From Actinomycetes bacterium (GTDB taxonomy: Bacteria; Actinomycetota; Acidimicrobiia; Acidimicrobiales; CADCSY01): a stretch of DNA of 9,286 nt. How positions within the stretch are numbered: the stretch's first letter is position 1; every line of letters starts with the position of its first letter. Under the pieces are notes generated by a model. The model had not been told where the DNA came from. It saw only the letters and a program-made list of their open reading frames with translations, and ran no database searches. The position numbers were made by a program, and so were the translations under genes. Below are positions 1-6,275 of this stretch, piece by piece. The stretch spans positions 1-9,286 of the forward strand of contig JAODBP010000312.1 in assembly GCA_025464025.1 (NCBI GenBank). The letters are read 5' to 3'.

Positions 1-425
1 ACGACCACCTGTTCTGCATGATCACGATGAACCACCACCCGTTGCACACCAACGAGTGGTTCGGCGCCCAGAGCGGTCAGGGCCGCAACGTGGTGGTGGG
101 CAACCTGGTGTACTCGCTGACCCTGGGGATGAGCGTGCCCGACGTCAGCGGCTCGGCGATCGCCAACCTCGAGGTGGAGACGCTGCAGCACAAGTTCCCC
201 ACCTTCCACGGCGACACGATCCACGCCGAGACCCGGGTGCTCGCCGTCCAACCGTCGAACAGCCGGCCTGATCGTGGCGTGGTCACCGTCGAGACCAAGG
301 CGTGGAACCAGGAAGGCAAGGAGGTCTGCTACTTCCGCCGCAAGGTGATGGTGTGGAAGCGCGACAGCGCCCCGCAGCGCCAGCGGCCCTACGACGAGTC
401 GATCTGGGACGGCTCCGACGGCTGA
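1..425 (+). CDS. MaoC-family (hotdog-fold) CoA dehydratase, 3' part
   Basis: The gene enters from the left edge; the frame is open from base 3, giving 140 residues before the TGA at 423-425. The protein is a hotdog-fold MaoC-type hydratase, expected to add or remove water on an enoyl- or hydroxyacyl-CoA in the cytoplasm. The visible part starts inside the hydratase motif, MNHHPLHTN, followed by a segment with VVVGNLVYSL, the conserved FPTFHGDTIHAETRV stretch and a GVVTVETKAWNQEGKEV strand near the C-terminus. This pattern resembles the mesaconyl-CoA hydratase/beta-methylmalyl-CoA dehydratase-like branch of MaoC proteins, often found near citrate-lyase-beta-like genes. The exact substrate cannot be read here. 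The usual Asp of the GD-x-NP-x-H motif is Asn, which as I recall occurs in this branch. The methyltransferase frame begins at or next to the stop codon, suggesting co-transcription. Family call is firm; substrate is inference. Confidence 0.88.
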   Translation, partial: DHLFCMITMNHHPLHTNEWFGAQSGQGRNVVVGNLVYSLTLGMSVPDVSGSAIANLEVETLQHKFPTFHGDTIHAETRVLAVQPSNSRPDRGVVTVETKAWNQEGKEVCYFRRKVMVWKRDSAPQRQRPYDESIWDGSDG

Positions 426-426
426 G

Positions 427-501
427 ATCAACGACGTCGCCCGCGCCGGCTTCGGCGCGGCCGCCGACGCCTACGAGCGCGGGCGACCCTCGTACCCCGA
501 C
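427..501 (+). other. In-frame N-terminal extension of the methyltransferase without a standard start codon
   Basis: Translating upstream of the first standard start (GTG 502) in the same frame gives a family-typical N-terminus with the motif GFGAAADAYERGRPSYP at about 448-498, matching the FG-x-x-A-x-x-Y-x-x-x-RP-x-YP signature of this methyltransferase group. There is no ATG, GTG or TTG in this frame between the in-frame stop at 346-348 and 502. Near-cognate candidates are ACG at 418 (overlapping the MaoC stop) and ATC at 427. Either initiation is non-standard, or one base of the original start is altered in this strain or assembly. The extension very probably belongs to the protein; its exact start is undetermined. 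Confidence 0.7.
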
Positions 502-1158
502 GTGGCCGTCGGCCTCATCGTCGACGAGCTCGGCATCGGCCCGGGGAGCGACGTGCTCGACCTGGCGGCCGGCACCGGGAAGCTGACCCGGCTGCTGGTG
601 CCGACCGGGGCGCGCGTCGTGGCCGTCGAGCCGGTCGAGGCCATGCGGGCGAAGCTCACGGGTGTCGAGGTGCTCGACGGCACGGCCGAGGCCATCCCGC
701 TGCCGGACGCGTCGGTCGACGCCGTCACCGTCGGCCAGGCGTTCCACTGGTTCGACCCGCCGGCCGCCCTGGCCGAGATCGACCGGGTGCTGCGGCCCGG
801 CGGCGGCCTCGCGCTGATCTGGAACGAGCGGGACGAGAGCGTGCCGTGGGTCGACGCCTACGGGCAGCTCTTCAACTGGCAGGTCGAGCGGCCCTACCGC
901 AAGGGCGTCGACTGGGGCGCCGTGGTCGATGCGTCAGGCCGGTTCACGCCCACGGAGCACCGCCAGCTCGGGTGGGAGCAGCTGCTCGACGAGGACGGCC
1001 TCGTCGACCGGGCGCTGTCGACGAGCTACGTGGCCACGTGGAGCACCGAGCGGCAGGCCGAGATCGCCCGGCAGATCCGGGAGATGGTGGCCGGCTTCCC
1101 GGCGACGATCCGGTTGCCGTACGTCACCGACGTCTTCTGGTGCACCAAGCCCTCCTGA
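502..1158 (+). CDS. Class I SAM-dependent methyltransferase
   Basis: A Rossmann-fold methyltransferase that transfers a methyl group from S-adenosylmethionine to an unknown substrate. Numbering from GTG 502 (218 residues): motif I VLDLAAGTGKLT at about 18-29 binds SAM, AVEP at 41-44 carries the acidic ribose-binding residue, AFHWFDP lies at 80-86, and the RVLRPGGGLALIWN strand at 95-108 is the post-III region of Methyltransf_11/25 proteins. The frame clearly extends upstream to about base 427 (about 243 residues, the usual family length), but no standard start codon precedes that extension, so 502 is only the first canonical start. The last 19 bases overlap the mutY start at 1140, so the two are probably translationally coupled. 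Substrate could be a small molecule or quinone-like compound; nothing nearby fixes it. Function class is firm, substrate unknown. Confidence 0.88.
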   Translation: MAVGLIVDELGIGPGSDVLDLAAGTGKLTRLLVPTGARVVAVEPVEAMRAKLTGVEVLDGTAEAIPLPDASVDAVTVGQAFHWFDPPAALAEIDRVLRPGGGLALIWNERDESVPWVDAYGQLFNWQVERPYRKGVDWGAVVDASGRFTPTEHRQLGWEQLLDEDGLVDRALSTSYVATWSTERQAEIARQIREMVAGFPATIRLPYVTDVFWCTKPS

Positions 1159-1994
1159 GCTGGGCCACCGGCCACGGGCGCGACCTGCCCTGGCGGCGGA
1201 CCCGCGACCCGTGGGAGGTGTTGGTCTCCGAGCTCATGCTCCAGCAGACCCAGGTGCCGCGGGTCGTCCCGCGCTGGGAGGCGTTCCTCGAGCGGTTCCC
1301 CGACGCCGCGACGTGCGCGGCGGCGCCGGCCGGCGACGTCGTCCGGGCGTGGGAGGGGCTGGGCTACAACCGCCGGGCCCTCAACCTCCACCGGTGCGCG
1401 GTGCTGGTCGCCGAGCGTCACGACGGCGTCCTGCCCGACGACCTCGATGCGCTGCTCGCCCTGCCCGGCATCGGCCCGTACACGGCCCGGGCCGTGCTGG
1501 TGTTCGCCTACGAGCACGACCTCGGGCTGGTCGACACCAACGCCGGGCGGTTCCTGGCCCGGGCCGGGGCCGGCCGGGCCCTGGGCGTGAAGGAGGCCCA
1601 GGTGCTGGCCGACTCGTTGGTGCCGCCGGGGGAGGGGTGGGCCTGGGGCCAGGCCGTGTTCGACCTCGGCGCCCTCGTCTGCCTGAAGCGGACCCCGCGG
1701 TGCGAGGCGTGCCCGATCGTGGCGTCGTGCGCCTGGGCCGCCGCCGGGTGGCCCGAGCCCGACCCGGTCGGGGGGTCGGCCGGGATCTCCACGCCCCAGT
1801 CGACGTTCGTGGGTTCCGACCGCCAGGGCCGCGGTCGCATGGTCGACGCCCTCCGCCGGGGTCCGGTCGAGCCCGGCGACCTCCGCTCGGTCATGGGCTG
1901 GTCCGACGTCGCCCGGGCCGAGCGGGTGGCGGCCACGCTCGTCGCCGATGGCCTCGCCGTCCTCGACGCCACGGGCACCTACCGCCTCCCCTGA
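1140..1994 (+). CDS. mutY: A/G-specific adenine DNA glycosylase MutY
   Basis: MutY removes adenine mispaired with 8-oxoguanine or guanine in base excision repair. The 284-residue protein starts at GTG 1140, which places the family-typical N-terminus ALLSWATGHGRDLPWRR immediately after the start; the longer open frame upstream belongs to the methyltransferase shadow. Visible are catalytic Glu31 in SELMLQQTQ, the helix-hairpin-helix LPGIGPYTA at 108-116, the catalytic Asp132 in VDTN, and the 4Fe-4S ligands Cys181, 188, 191 and 197 (spacing C-x6-C-x2-C-x5-C). After the cluster there is no full NUDIX-like 8-oxoG recognition domain; instead a short tail with FVGSDRQGRGRMVDALRR (223-240) and a winged-helix-like end, as in mycobacterial MutY. 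The start overlaps the methyltransferase by 19 bases and has no obvious ribosome-binding site, implying coupling. The stop is 19 bases from the convergent ABC ATPase stop. Confidence 0.95.
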   Translation: MHQALLSWATGHGRDLPWRRTRDPWEVLVSELMLQQTQVPRVVPRWEAFLERFPDAATCAAAPAGDVVRAWEGLGYNRRALNLHRCAVLVAERHDGVLPDDLDALLALPGIGPYTARAVLVFAYEHDLGLVDTNAGRFLARAGAGRALGVKEAQVLADSLVPPGEGWAWGQAVFDLGALVCLKRTPRCEACPIVASCAWAAAGWPEPDPVGGSAGISTPQSTFVGSDRQGRGRMVDALRRGPVEPGDLRSVMGWSDVARAERVAATLVADGLAVLDATGTYRLP

Positions 1995-2013
1995 CCGCCG
2001 GTTCGATGGGGGG

Positions 2014-2736
2014 TCAGCCGCCGGTGAGGTCGCGGACGATCTCGCGGCTGGCCTCGCCGTCGTGGATGACGGCGCCGTCGCGCAGGCCGATGCACCGCGA
2101 GGCGCGGTCGGCCAGGTCGAGCTGGTGCGACGAGACGACGGCGGTGACACCGGCGGCGACGACCTCCTCGAGCAGCTCGACCAGCGTGCTCTGGCCCGGC
2201 GTGTCGAGGCCGACGAACGGCTCGTCGACGAGCAGCAGGTCGGCCGGGCGGAGCAGTCCGAGCAGCAGGGACGTCTTCTGGCGCAGGCCGCGCGAGAACC
2301 GCGACGGGAGATCGTCGCGCCGGTGCTCGAGGCCGAGCCGGTGCAGCAGCTCCTCGCCCAGCGGCTCCCAGTCGTCCACGTGGTGGAGGCGGGCCACGTA
2401 CTGGGCGTGCTCCCAGACCGAGAGGTCGTCGTAGAGCACCGGGTCGTCGGGGATGACCGACGTGGCGGCCCGAGCGGCCAGCGACCCGATCTCGGCGCCA
2501 GTGACCAGCCCCTCGCCCCCGGTGGGCTCGAGCAGCCCGGCACACAGGCCGAGGAACGTCGACTTGCCGGCCCCGTTCGGGCCGACCAGCAGCACGAGCT
2601 CGCCGGGGCCGACCTTCAGCGTCGTCGGGTCGAGGCCGAGCTGGTCGCCGTAGTCCTTGGCCAGCTCCTTCGTCTCCAGGACCGGCTCCACCTCGGGCTC
2701 GGGCAGGTACTCGGGCTTCGGCTTGCGCTTGGTCAT
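2014..2736 (-). CDS. ABC transporter ATP-binding protein (ABC-2 exporter type)
   Basis: This 240-residue protein is the nucleotide-binding subunit that would power the permease encoded just upstream, on the cytoplasmic face of the membrane. Motifs: Walker A GPNGAGKST at 52-60; signature FSRGLRQK at 147-154, the degenerate form common in ABC-2/EcsA-type exporters; Walker B LLLVDEP at 167-173; D-loop GLD at 176-178; H-loop His204 in SSHQ. The Q-loop glutamine position reads VIPDD (95-98), so Asp replaces Gln, a substitution known in this exporter class. The first 20 residues are a Lys/Pro/Glu-rich extension ahead of the nucleotide-binding domain. The ATG overlaps the permease stop codon as ATGA, so translation of the two is coupled. 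Absence of a solute-binding protein points to export. Substrate unknown. Confidence 0.93.
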   Translation of the reverse strand: MTKRKPKPEYLPEPEVEPVLETKELAKDYGDQLGLDPTTLKVGPGELVLLVGPNGAGKSTFLGLCAGLLEPTGGEGLVTGAEIGSLAARAATSVIPDDPVLYDDLSVWEHAQYVARLHHVDDWEPLGEELLHRLGLEHRRDDLPSRFSRGLRQKTSLLLGLLRPADLLLVDEPFVGLDTPGQSTLVELLEEVVAAGVTAVVSSHQLDLADRASRCIGLRDGAVIHDGEASREIVRDLTGG

Positions 2737-4283
2737 ACGACCTCAGGCTTCCTTCGGGCCAGCCACATGCTCACCGCGCCGAGCAGCAGGCAGAGGGGGA
2801 ACAGGTACTGCGTCGCCGCCGGGAACTCACCGAGGCCCTTGGCCTCGGCGCCACGGGCGGCGAGCACGGGCAGGCAGGCGATGATGGCGATGCCGGGCGG
2901 CCAGGCGACCCGCAGGATGAGCTGGGTGCCGATCGCCTCGGGCATGGCGGTGGCCATGGCGCCGGCGTCGAACGGGGCGGTGGCCACGCTTGCCGCCGCG
3001 CCGAGCACGGCGGCCATGCACGCCGGGATGAGGACGGCGGCCGCGGTGGCGAGCACCTTGCCGCTGTCGGCGAAGGCCGCCAGTGCGGCGACGGGCACGC
3101 AGGCGGCGATCACCAACCCGAGGAGCGGCGCGGCGAGGTGGCGGCCGATGAGGTCGCCCGGGCTCACGGGGTAGCCGGCCCAGCGGTCCGGGTGGTCGAG
3201 CTCCTGGGCCAGGGGCTCGATGACGTCGAGGGCCGCCCCCCAGAGGGCCAGGCCGCTCACCACGATCAGGGGGCTGGTGCCCCGCCAGGTGCCGTAGGCC
3301 GCGGCGACGGCCACGGAGCAGAGGGCGACGACGCGCACGATGCGCACCACCGGCAGGCGGGCCAGCCCCTGCGAGCCTCGACGGAAGACCGGCAGGCGCC
3401 GGCCGGCGGGGATGCGGATCCACGGCTTGGCCCGGGCCGAGTCCTGGGCCAGGCGGCGCTGGAGCAGCACGACGGTGCGAAGGTCCTGGCGGGTCACGGC
3501 CAGCCGGAGCTGCGACACGAGGCCCGCTCGTCGCACCGCCGACTCGATCGAGGTGCCGCCGACCACGGCGATGCCGCCGACCGCGATGGCGACGGCGACC
3601 GGCACCGCGACCAGGCCGGCGGGATCGAAGTGCACGCCGCTCAGGGCCAGCCGGCCGACGATCGAACCGGGCGACCACGCCGTGCCGGCGGCGACGTCGG
3701 CCGCCGAACCGGCGAGCAGGGCGAGCGACAGCACGTGCACGATGGGCTTGGCCACCGGGTAGCCGGCCACGATCATGGCCAGCCCGCTCGAGGCGATGCC
3801 GAGCACGACACCGGCGAGCGCCCCCCAGGCGATGAGCGGCAGCGTGTCGACCGGGAGGCGGTGGCTGGCGAGCAGCCCGGCCAGGGCGCCGATCCCGCCG
3901 CCGGCCAGCACCATCTGCCGGACCTGGCGGAAGGCCGGGTCGCGCAGCGCCAGGTCGCGGGGCATCGGCGAGAGCAGCACGTGCGACACGAACGGGGCCT
4001 CGAGCGTGAGCGGTCCCCCTCGGGCGCCCGACCGCAGGCCGGCGATGAGGACGAGGGCGGCGAGCAGGCCCACGGCCGCCGGTCCGTCGTCGACGACCCG
4101 CTGGAGCGTGGCGGCCCCGACCCGGTCGTCGCCGATGGCGCTGGCCCCCACGGCGAGCACGATGCCGACGGCGATGACGCTCAGGTAGGCCTGGTAGAGC
4201 TTCTCGAAGATGTCGACGTCGGCCAGCCGCCGGCTGCGCCGGGCCTTGGCCAGGTCGGCCAAGACAGCCGCATCGACGCTCAC
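2733..4283 (-). CDS. ABC exporter permease, about 12 membrane segments
   Basis: A 516-residue, strongly hydrophobic membrane protein. By eye, about twelve hydrophobic segments lie near residues 34-50, 70-84, 126-141, 148-173, 181-198, 222-242, 311-330, 337-355, 383-404, 408-434, 452-475 and 490-509. A basic cytoplasmic loop of about 65 residues (245-310) divides it into two six-segment halves. Each half has a related pre-membrane motif (LLSPMPRDL near 103 and YPVSPGDLIGRH near 371), suggesting two fused ABC-2 permease units, so one chain could form the whole channel. It starts with GTG at 4283; an AGGG at 4297-4294 lies 10 bases upstream as a weak ribosome-binding site. The stop overlaps the ATPase start by four bases (ATGA). 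Pairing with the ATPase is clear; the transported compound is not identifiable. Confidence 0.85.
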   Translation of the reverse strand: MSVDAAVLADLAKARRSRRLADVDIFEKLYQAYLSVIAVGIVLAVGASAIGDDRVGAATLQRVVDDGPAAVGLLAALVLIAGLRSGARGGPLTLEAPFVSHVLLSPMPRDLALRDPAFRQVRQMVLAGGGIGALAGLLASHRLPVDTLPLIAWGALAGVVLGIASSGLAMIVAGYPVAKPIVHVLSLALLAGSAADVAAGTAWSPGSIVGRLALSGVHFDPAGLVAVPVAVAIAVGGIAVVGGTSIESAVRRAGLVSQLRLAVTRQDLRTVVLLQRRLAQDSARAKPWIRIPAGRRLPVFRRGSQGLARLPVVRIVRVVALCSVAVAAAYGTWRGTSPLIVVSGLALWGAALDVIEPLAQELDHPDRWAGYPVSPGDLIGRHLAAPLLGLVIAACVPVAALAAFADSGKVLATAAAVLIPACMAAVLGAAASVATAPFDAGAMATAMPEAIGTQLILRVAWPPGIAIIACLPVLAARGAEAKGLGEFPAATQYLFPLCLLLGAVSMWLARRKPEVV

Positions 4284-4335
4284 GAGTTGCAGACCCTACG
4301 CCTGCCGGGTGGGCGGCCCGCGGTCGGGGTACGTG

Positions 4336-4360
4336 CGTCTGTGACGAACGTCTCGTGACG
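4336..4360. repeat. Near-tandem direct repeat in the divergent promoter region
   Basis: Two copies of CGTCT(C)GTGACG lie two bases apart at 4336-4346 and 4349-4360, differing by one inserted C. A reversed copy of the hexamer (CGTCAC) occurs at 4416-4421 inside the start of the hydrolase gene. The repeat sits between the divergent permease and hydrolase genes and could be a regulator-binding site; that role is inference. Confidence 0.4.
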
Positions 4361-4384
4361 GAGCCAAAGCCGCGCGCCTACCGT
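4355..4384 (+). promoter_or_regulatory. Possible promoter of the hydrolase-flavin reductase-cupin operon
   Basis: GTGACG at 4355-4360 matches TTGACA at four of six positions and is followed after 18 bases by TACCGT at 4379-4384, which fits the loose actinobacterial TAnnnT -10 pattern. Transcription would start near 4391, about 20 bases before the TTG start codon. The proposed -35 box is the second copy of the direct repeat, so a repeat-binding protein could block it. Pattern match only. Confidence 0.25.
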
Positions 4385-4398
4385 TCACGTTCTCGTAT

Positions 4399-4403
4399 GG
4401 GGG
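4399..4403 (+). promoter_or_regulatory. Ribosome-binding site supporting a TTG start
   Basis: A run of five G lies seven bases before TTG 4411. No other in-frame start is found in the preceding codons; ATG at 4397 and GTG at 4403 are in the wrong frame. This supports the TTG, which places the family-typical NVTFWGVRGSTP right after the start. Confidence 0.5.
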
Positions 4404-4410
4404 TGGACGC

Positions 4411-5256
4411 TTGAACGTCACGTTCTGGGGTGTCCGGGGCTCGACCCCGTGCCCGTGCGACGGCAACCGTCGCTACGGCGGCAACACCGCGTGCGTCGCC
4501 CTGGAGGTCCCCGGCGAAGACCCGATCGTCCTCGACCTCGGCACCGGCCTGCGCTTCTGGGGCGAGACCCAGCCCCAGGACGGCTCGTTCCGGGCCACGG
4601 CGCTGCTCACCCACATCCACTGGGACCACGTCCAGGGCCTGCCGTTCTTCGTGCCCGCCCTCAAGGCCGGTTCCGTGCTCGACGTCTACGGCCCGCCCGA
4701 CGGCAGCAGCCTCGAGGAGGCGTTCGACACGTTCATGCGGCCGCCGTTCTTCCCCGTGCGGGTGTGCGACCTCCAGGGCGAGATCCGGTTCCACGACGTC
4801 ACCGACACCGACCTCTCGATCGGCGGGGCCAAGGTCCGCGTCCGGCCCGTGCCCCACACCGGTGCCACGAACGGCTACCGCATCGAGTGGGACGGCGCCT
4901 CGGTCGCCTACATCAGCGACCACCAGTCGCCGTGCGCCGCCGGCGCCGAGGGCGAAGAGATCGCCGACACGGTGCTCGAGCTGTGCGACGGCGTCGACCT
5001 GCTGATCCACGACACCCAGTACTGGCCGGGCGAGTGGGCCCAGAAGCGCGACTGGGGCCACTGCACGGTCGACTACGCCGTGCGGGTGGCACGGGAGTCC
5101 GGAGCGCACCGGCTGGTGCTGTTCCACCACGACCCGGCGCACGACGACGCCGAGATCGACCGGATGCTGGCCCACGCCCGGGCGGCCGTGGCCGACTGCG
5201 GGGTCGAGGAGGTCATCGCCGCCGCCGAGGGCTTGACCATCTCCCTCGATCGGTAG
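4411..5256 (+). CDS. MBL-fold metallo-hydrolase (PhnP/RNase Z-like)
   Basis: A 281-residue metallo-beta-lactamase-fold hydrolase, soluble and probably with two zinc ions. It opens with MNVTFWGVRGSTP, the hallmark N-terminus of the COG1235/COG1234 type (phosphoribosyl cyclic phosphodiesterase, RNase Z relatives). Metal ligands visible are His68, His70, Asp72 and His73 in THIHWDHVQG, His149 in VPHTG, Asp170 in YISDH and a late His in LVLFHHDP (239-240). The segments LLIHDTQY (198-204) and WGHCTVDYAV (215-224) are typical of a bacterial subgroup of phosphodiesterase-like proteins. The likely reaction is cleavage of a phosphodiester or cyclic phosphate, but the substrate is unknown. It starts with TTG. 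The flavin-reductase gene follows after 11 bases, so it leads a short operon. A generic MBL-fold call is safe; a finer assignment is not. Confidence 0.92.
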   Translation: MNVTFWGVRGSTPCPCDGNRRYGGNTACVALEVPGEDPIVLDLGTGLRFWGETQPQDGSFRATALLTHIHWDHVQGLPFFVPALKAGSVLDVYGPPDGSSLEEAFDTFMRPPFFPVRVCDLQGEIRFHDVTDTDLSIGGAKVRVRPVPHTGATNGYRIEWDGASVAYISDHQSPCAAGAEGEEIADTVLELCDGVDLLIHDTQYWPGEWAQKRDWGHCTVDYAVRVARESGAHRLVLFHHDPAHDDAEIDRMLAHARAAVADCGVEEVIAAAEGLTISLDR

Positions 5257-5267
5257 TGTCCGGGCCC

Positions 5268-5747
5268 ATGCCCGACATCGACGCCGCGCACTTCCGCCAG
5301 GTCCTCGGCCACTTCCCGACCGGGGTCACGGTCATCACCGCCACCGGCTCGGAGGGTCGTCCCGCCGGTTTCGCGGTGGGGTCGTTCTTCTCCGTCTCGC
5401 TCGAGCCGCCGCTCGTGGGCTTCTGCGCCGGCAAGGCGTCGTCCTCGTGGCCGGGCATCCGCTCGGCGGGGGCGTTCTGCGTGAACATCCTCGCCGAGGA
5501 CCAGGAGGCCGTGTGTCGCCAGTTCTCCTCGAAGATCGAGGACAAGTTCTCGGGCCTGGGCTGGACGCCCGCGTCGAGCGGCTCGCCGAGGCTGGCCGAC
5601 GTGCTGGCGTGGATCGACTGCGACATCGAGGTCATCCACGACGCCGGCGACCACGAGATCTGCGTGGGCCGGGTCCGGGAGCTGAAGGTCGAGCGGGAGA
5701 ACGGGCCGTTGCTCTTCTACCGCGGCGGCTACGGCCAGTTCTCGTGA
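5268..5747 (+). CDS. Flavin-reductase-like FMN-binding domain protein
   Basis: A 159-residue single-domain split-barrel flavoprotein. Such proteins use NAD(P)H to reduce FMN or FAD for a partner monooxygenase, or act as stand-alone oxidoreductases. Family features visible are FRQVLGHFPTGVTVITA (9-25), GFAVGSFFSVSLEPPLVGFC (34-53; SFFSVSLEPP is the flavin-binding region), FCVNILAEDQE (70-80), and the C-terminal HEICVGRV and LLFYRGGYGQF (from about 148), which match HpaC/ActVB-type reductases. It begins at ATG 5268, 11 bases after the hydrolase stop, and is followed 13 bases later by the cupin gene. No partner oxygenase is encoded in the window, so its acceptor is unknown. A flavin-dependent oxidase role is an alternative. 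Confidence 0.92.
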   Translation: MPDIDAAHFRQVLGHFPTGVTVITATGSEGRPAGFAVGSFFSVSLEPPLVGFCAGKASSSWPGIRSAGAFCVNILAEDQEAVCRQFSSKIEDKFSGLGWTPASSGSPRLADVLAWIDCDIEVIHDAGDHEICVGRVRELKVERENGPLLFYRGGYGQFS

Positions 5748-5760
5748 TCGGGCTGTCCTG

Positions 5761-6273
5761 GTGATACACGGCGTCGTGGTGCGCGACCTCGTGGTCCACG
5801 GCGACGAGCGCGGTCGGTTCGTCGAGACCTACCGCAAGGAGTGGGTGCCGGGCGCCCGCGAGATGATCCAGGCCAACCGGGGCGACCGACAGGCCGGGTG
5901 CGTGGTGGGCCTGCACTTCCACCGCAAGCAGGCCGACTGGTGGTACGTCGTCGAGGGGACGGCTCGGGTCGTGCTCCACGACCTGCGGACCGGCTCGCCC
6001 ACCGAAGGCCGGACGATGTCGTTCGACCAGACCGGCGACCGGCCCCAGGGCGTGTACATCCCGCCCGGCGTGGCCCACGGGTTCGCCTCGCTCACCGAGC
6101 TCACGCTGACCTACCTGGTCGACGGCTACTACGACCCGGCCGACGAGCTGGGCGTGGCCTGGGACGACCCGGCCATCGAGGCCGACTGGGGGGTCGTCGA
6201 CCCGATCCTGTCGGGGCGCGACCAGGCCCTCCCGGCCCGGTCCGACGTGGACCTTCCGGCCTGGACGGGCTAG
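5761..6273 (+). CDS. RmlC-like cupin (dTDP-4-dehydrorhamnose 3,5-epimerase superfamily)
   Basis: A 170-residue cupin related to RmlC, which epimerises C3 and C5 of dTDP-4-keto-6-deoxyglucose in dTDP-rhamnose synthesis. Family landmarks: DERGRF at 15-20; GLHFH at 50-54 (catalytic His52 kept); VYIPPGVAHGF at 98-108; GYYDP at 122-126 with the Tyr; WDDPAIEADW at 134-143; DPILSGRD at 147-154 with the C-terminal Asp. The loop after GLHFH is about four residues shorter than in RmlC, and the active-site Lys (QGKLV in Salmonella RmlC) aligns by eye with Asp59 in QADWWYVVEG. It is therefore probably not a standard RmlC; a 3-epimerase, a sugar-binding cupin or another isomerase is possible. It starts with GTG 5761, 13 bases after the flavin reductase. 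No other nucleotide-sugar genes are nearby. Confidence 0.85.
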   Translation: MIHGVVVRDLVVHGDERGRFVETYRKEWVPGAREMIQANRGDRQAGCVVGLHFHRKQADWWYVVEGTARVVLHDLRTGSPTEGRTMSFDQTGDRPQGVYIPPGVAHGFASLTELTLTYLVDGYYDPADELGVAWDDPAIEADWGVVDPILSGRDQALPARSDVDLPAWTG

Positions 6274-6275
6274 TC

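Noticed and set aside
846..1139. Upstream extension of the mutY frame through the methyltransferase gene
   Set aside because: The extra residues are low-complexity shadow. MutY homology starts at the residues encoded from GTG 1140.
1995..2025. Repeated CCGCCGGT (1995-2002 and 2018-2025) between mutY and the ABC ATPase, considered as a bidirectional terminator
   Set aside because: The copies are direct, not inverted, so they form no hairpin. Such octamers are expected in DNA this GC-rich.
1026..2543. Long minus-strand open frame (505 codons) spanning mutY and the ABC ATPase
   Set aside because: It is an antisense shadow typical of very GC-rich DNA. Its translation is low-complexity Arg/Ala/Pro/Gly/Ser sequence with no domain, and the two real genes underneath have clear motifs.
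1948..3174. Long plus-strand open frame opposite the ABC ATPase and permease
   Set aside because: It is antisense to two well-supported genes, and its composition (runs of Gln, Val, Ala, Arg) fits a shadow of the opposite strand.
4306..4320. GC-rich hairpin near the permease start, considered as an operator
   Set aside because: The stem is only four bases and could form by chance in this composition.
4449..5267. Upstream extension of the flavin reductase frame through the hydrolase gene
   Set aside because: The frame is open to 4449, but the translated segment before ATG 5268 is Arg/Pro-rich shadow. Flavin-reductase homology starts exactly at 5268.
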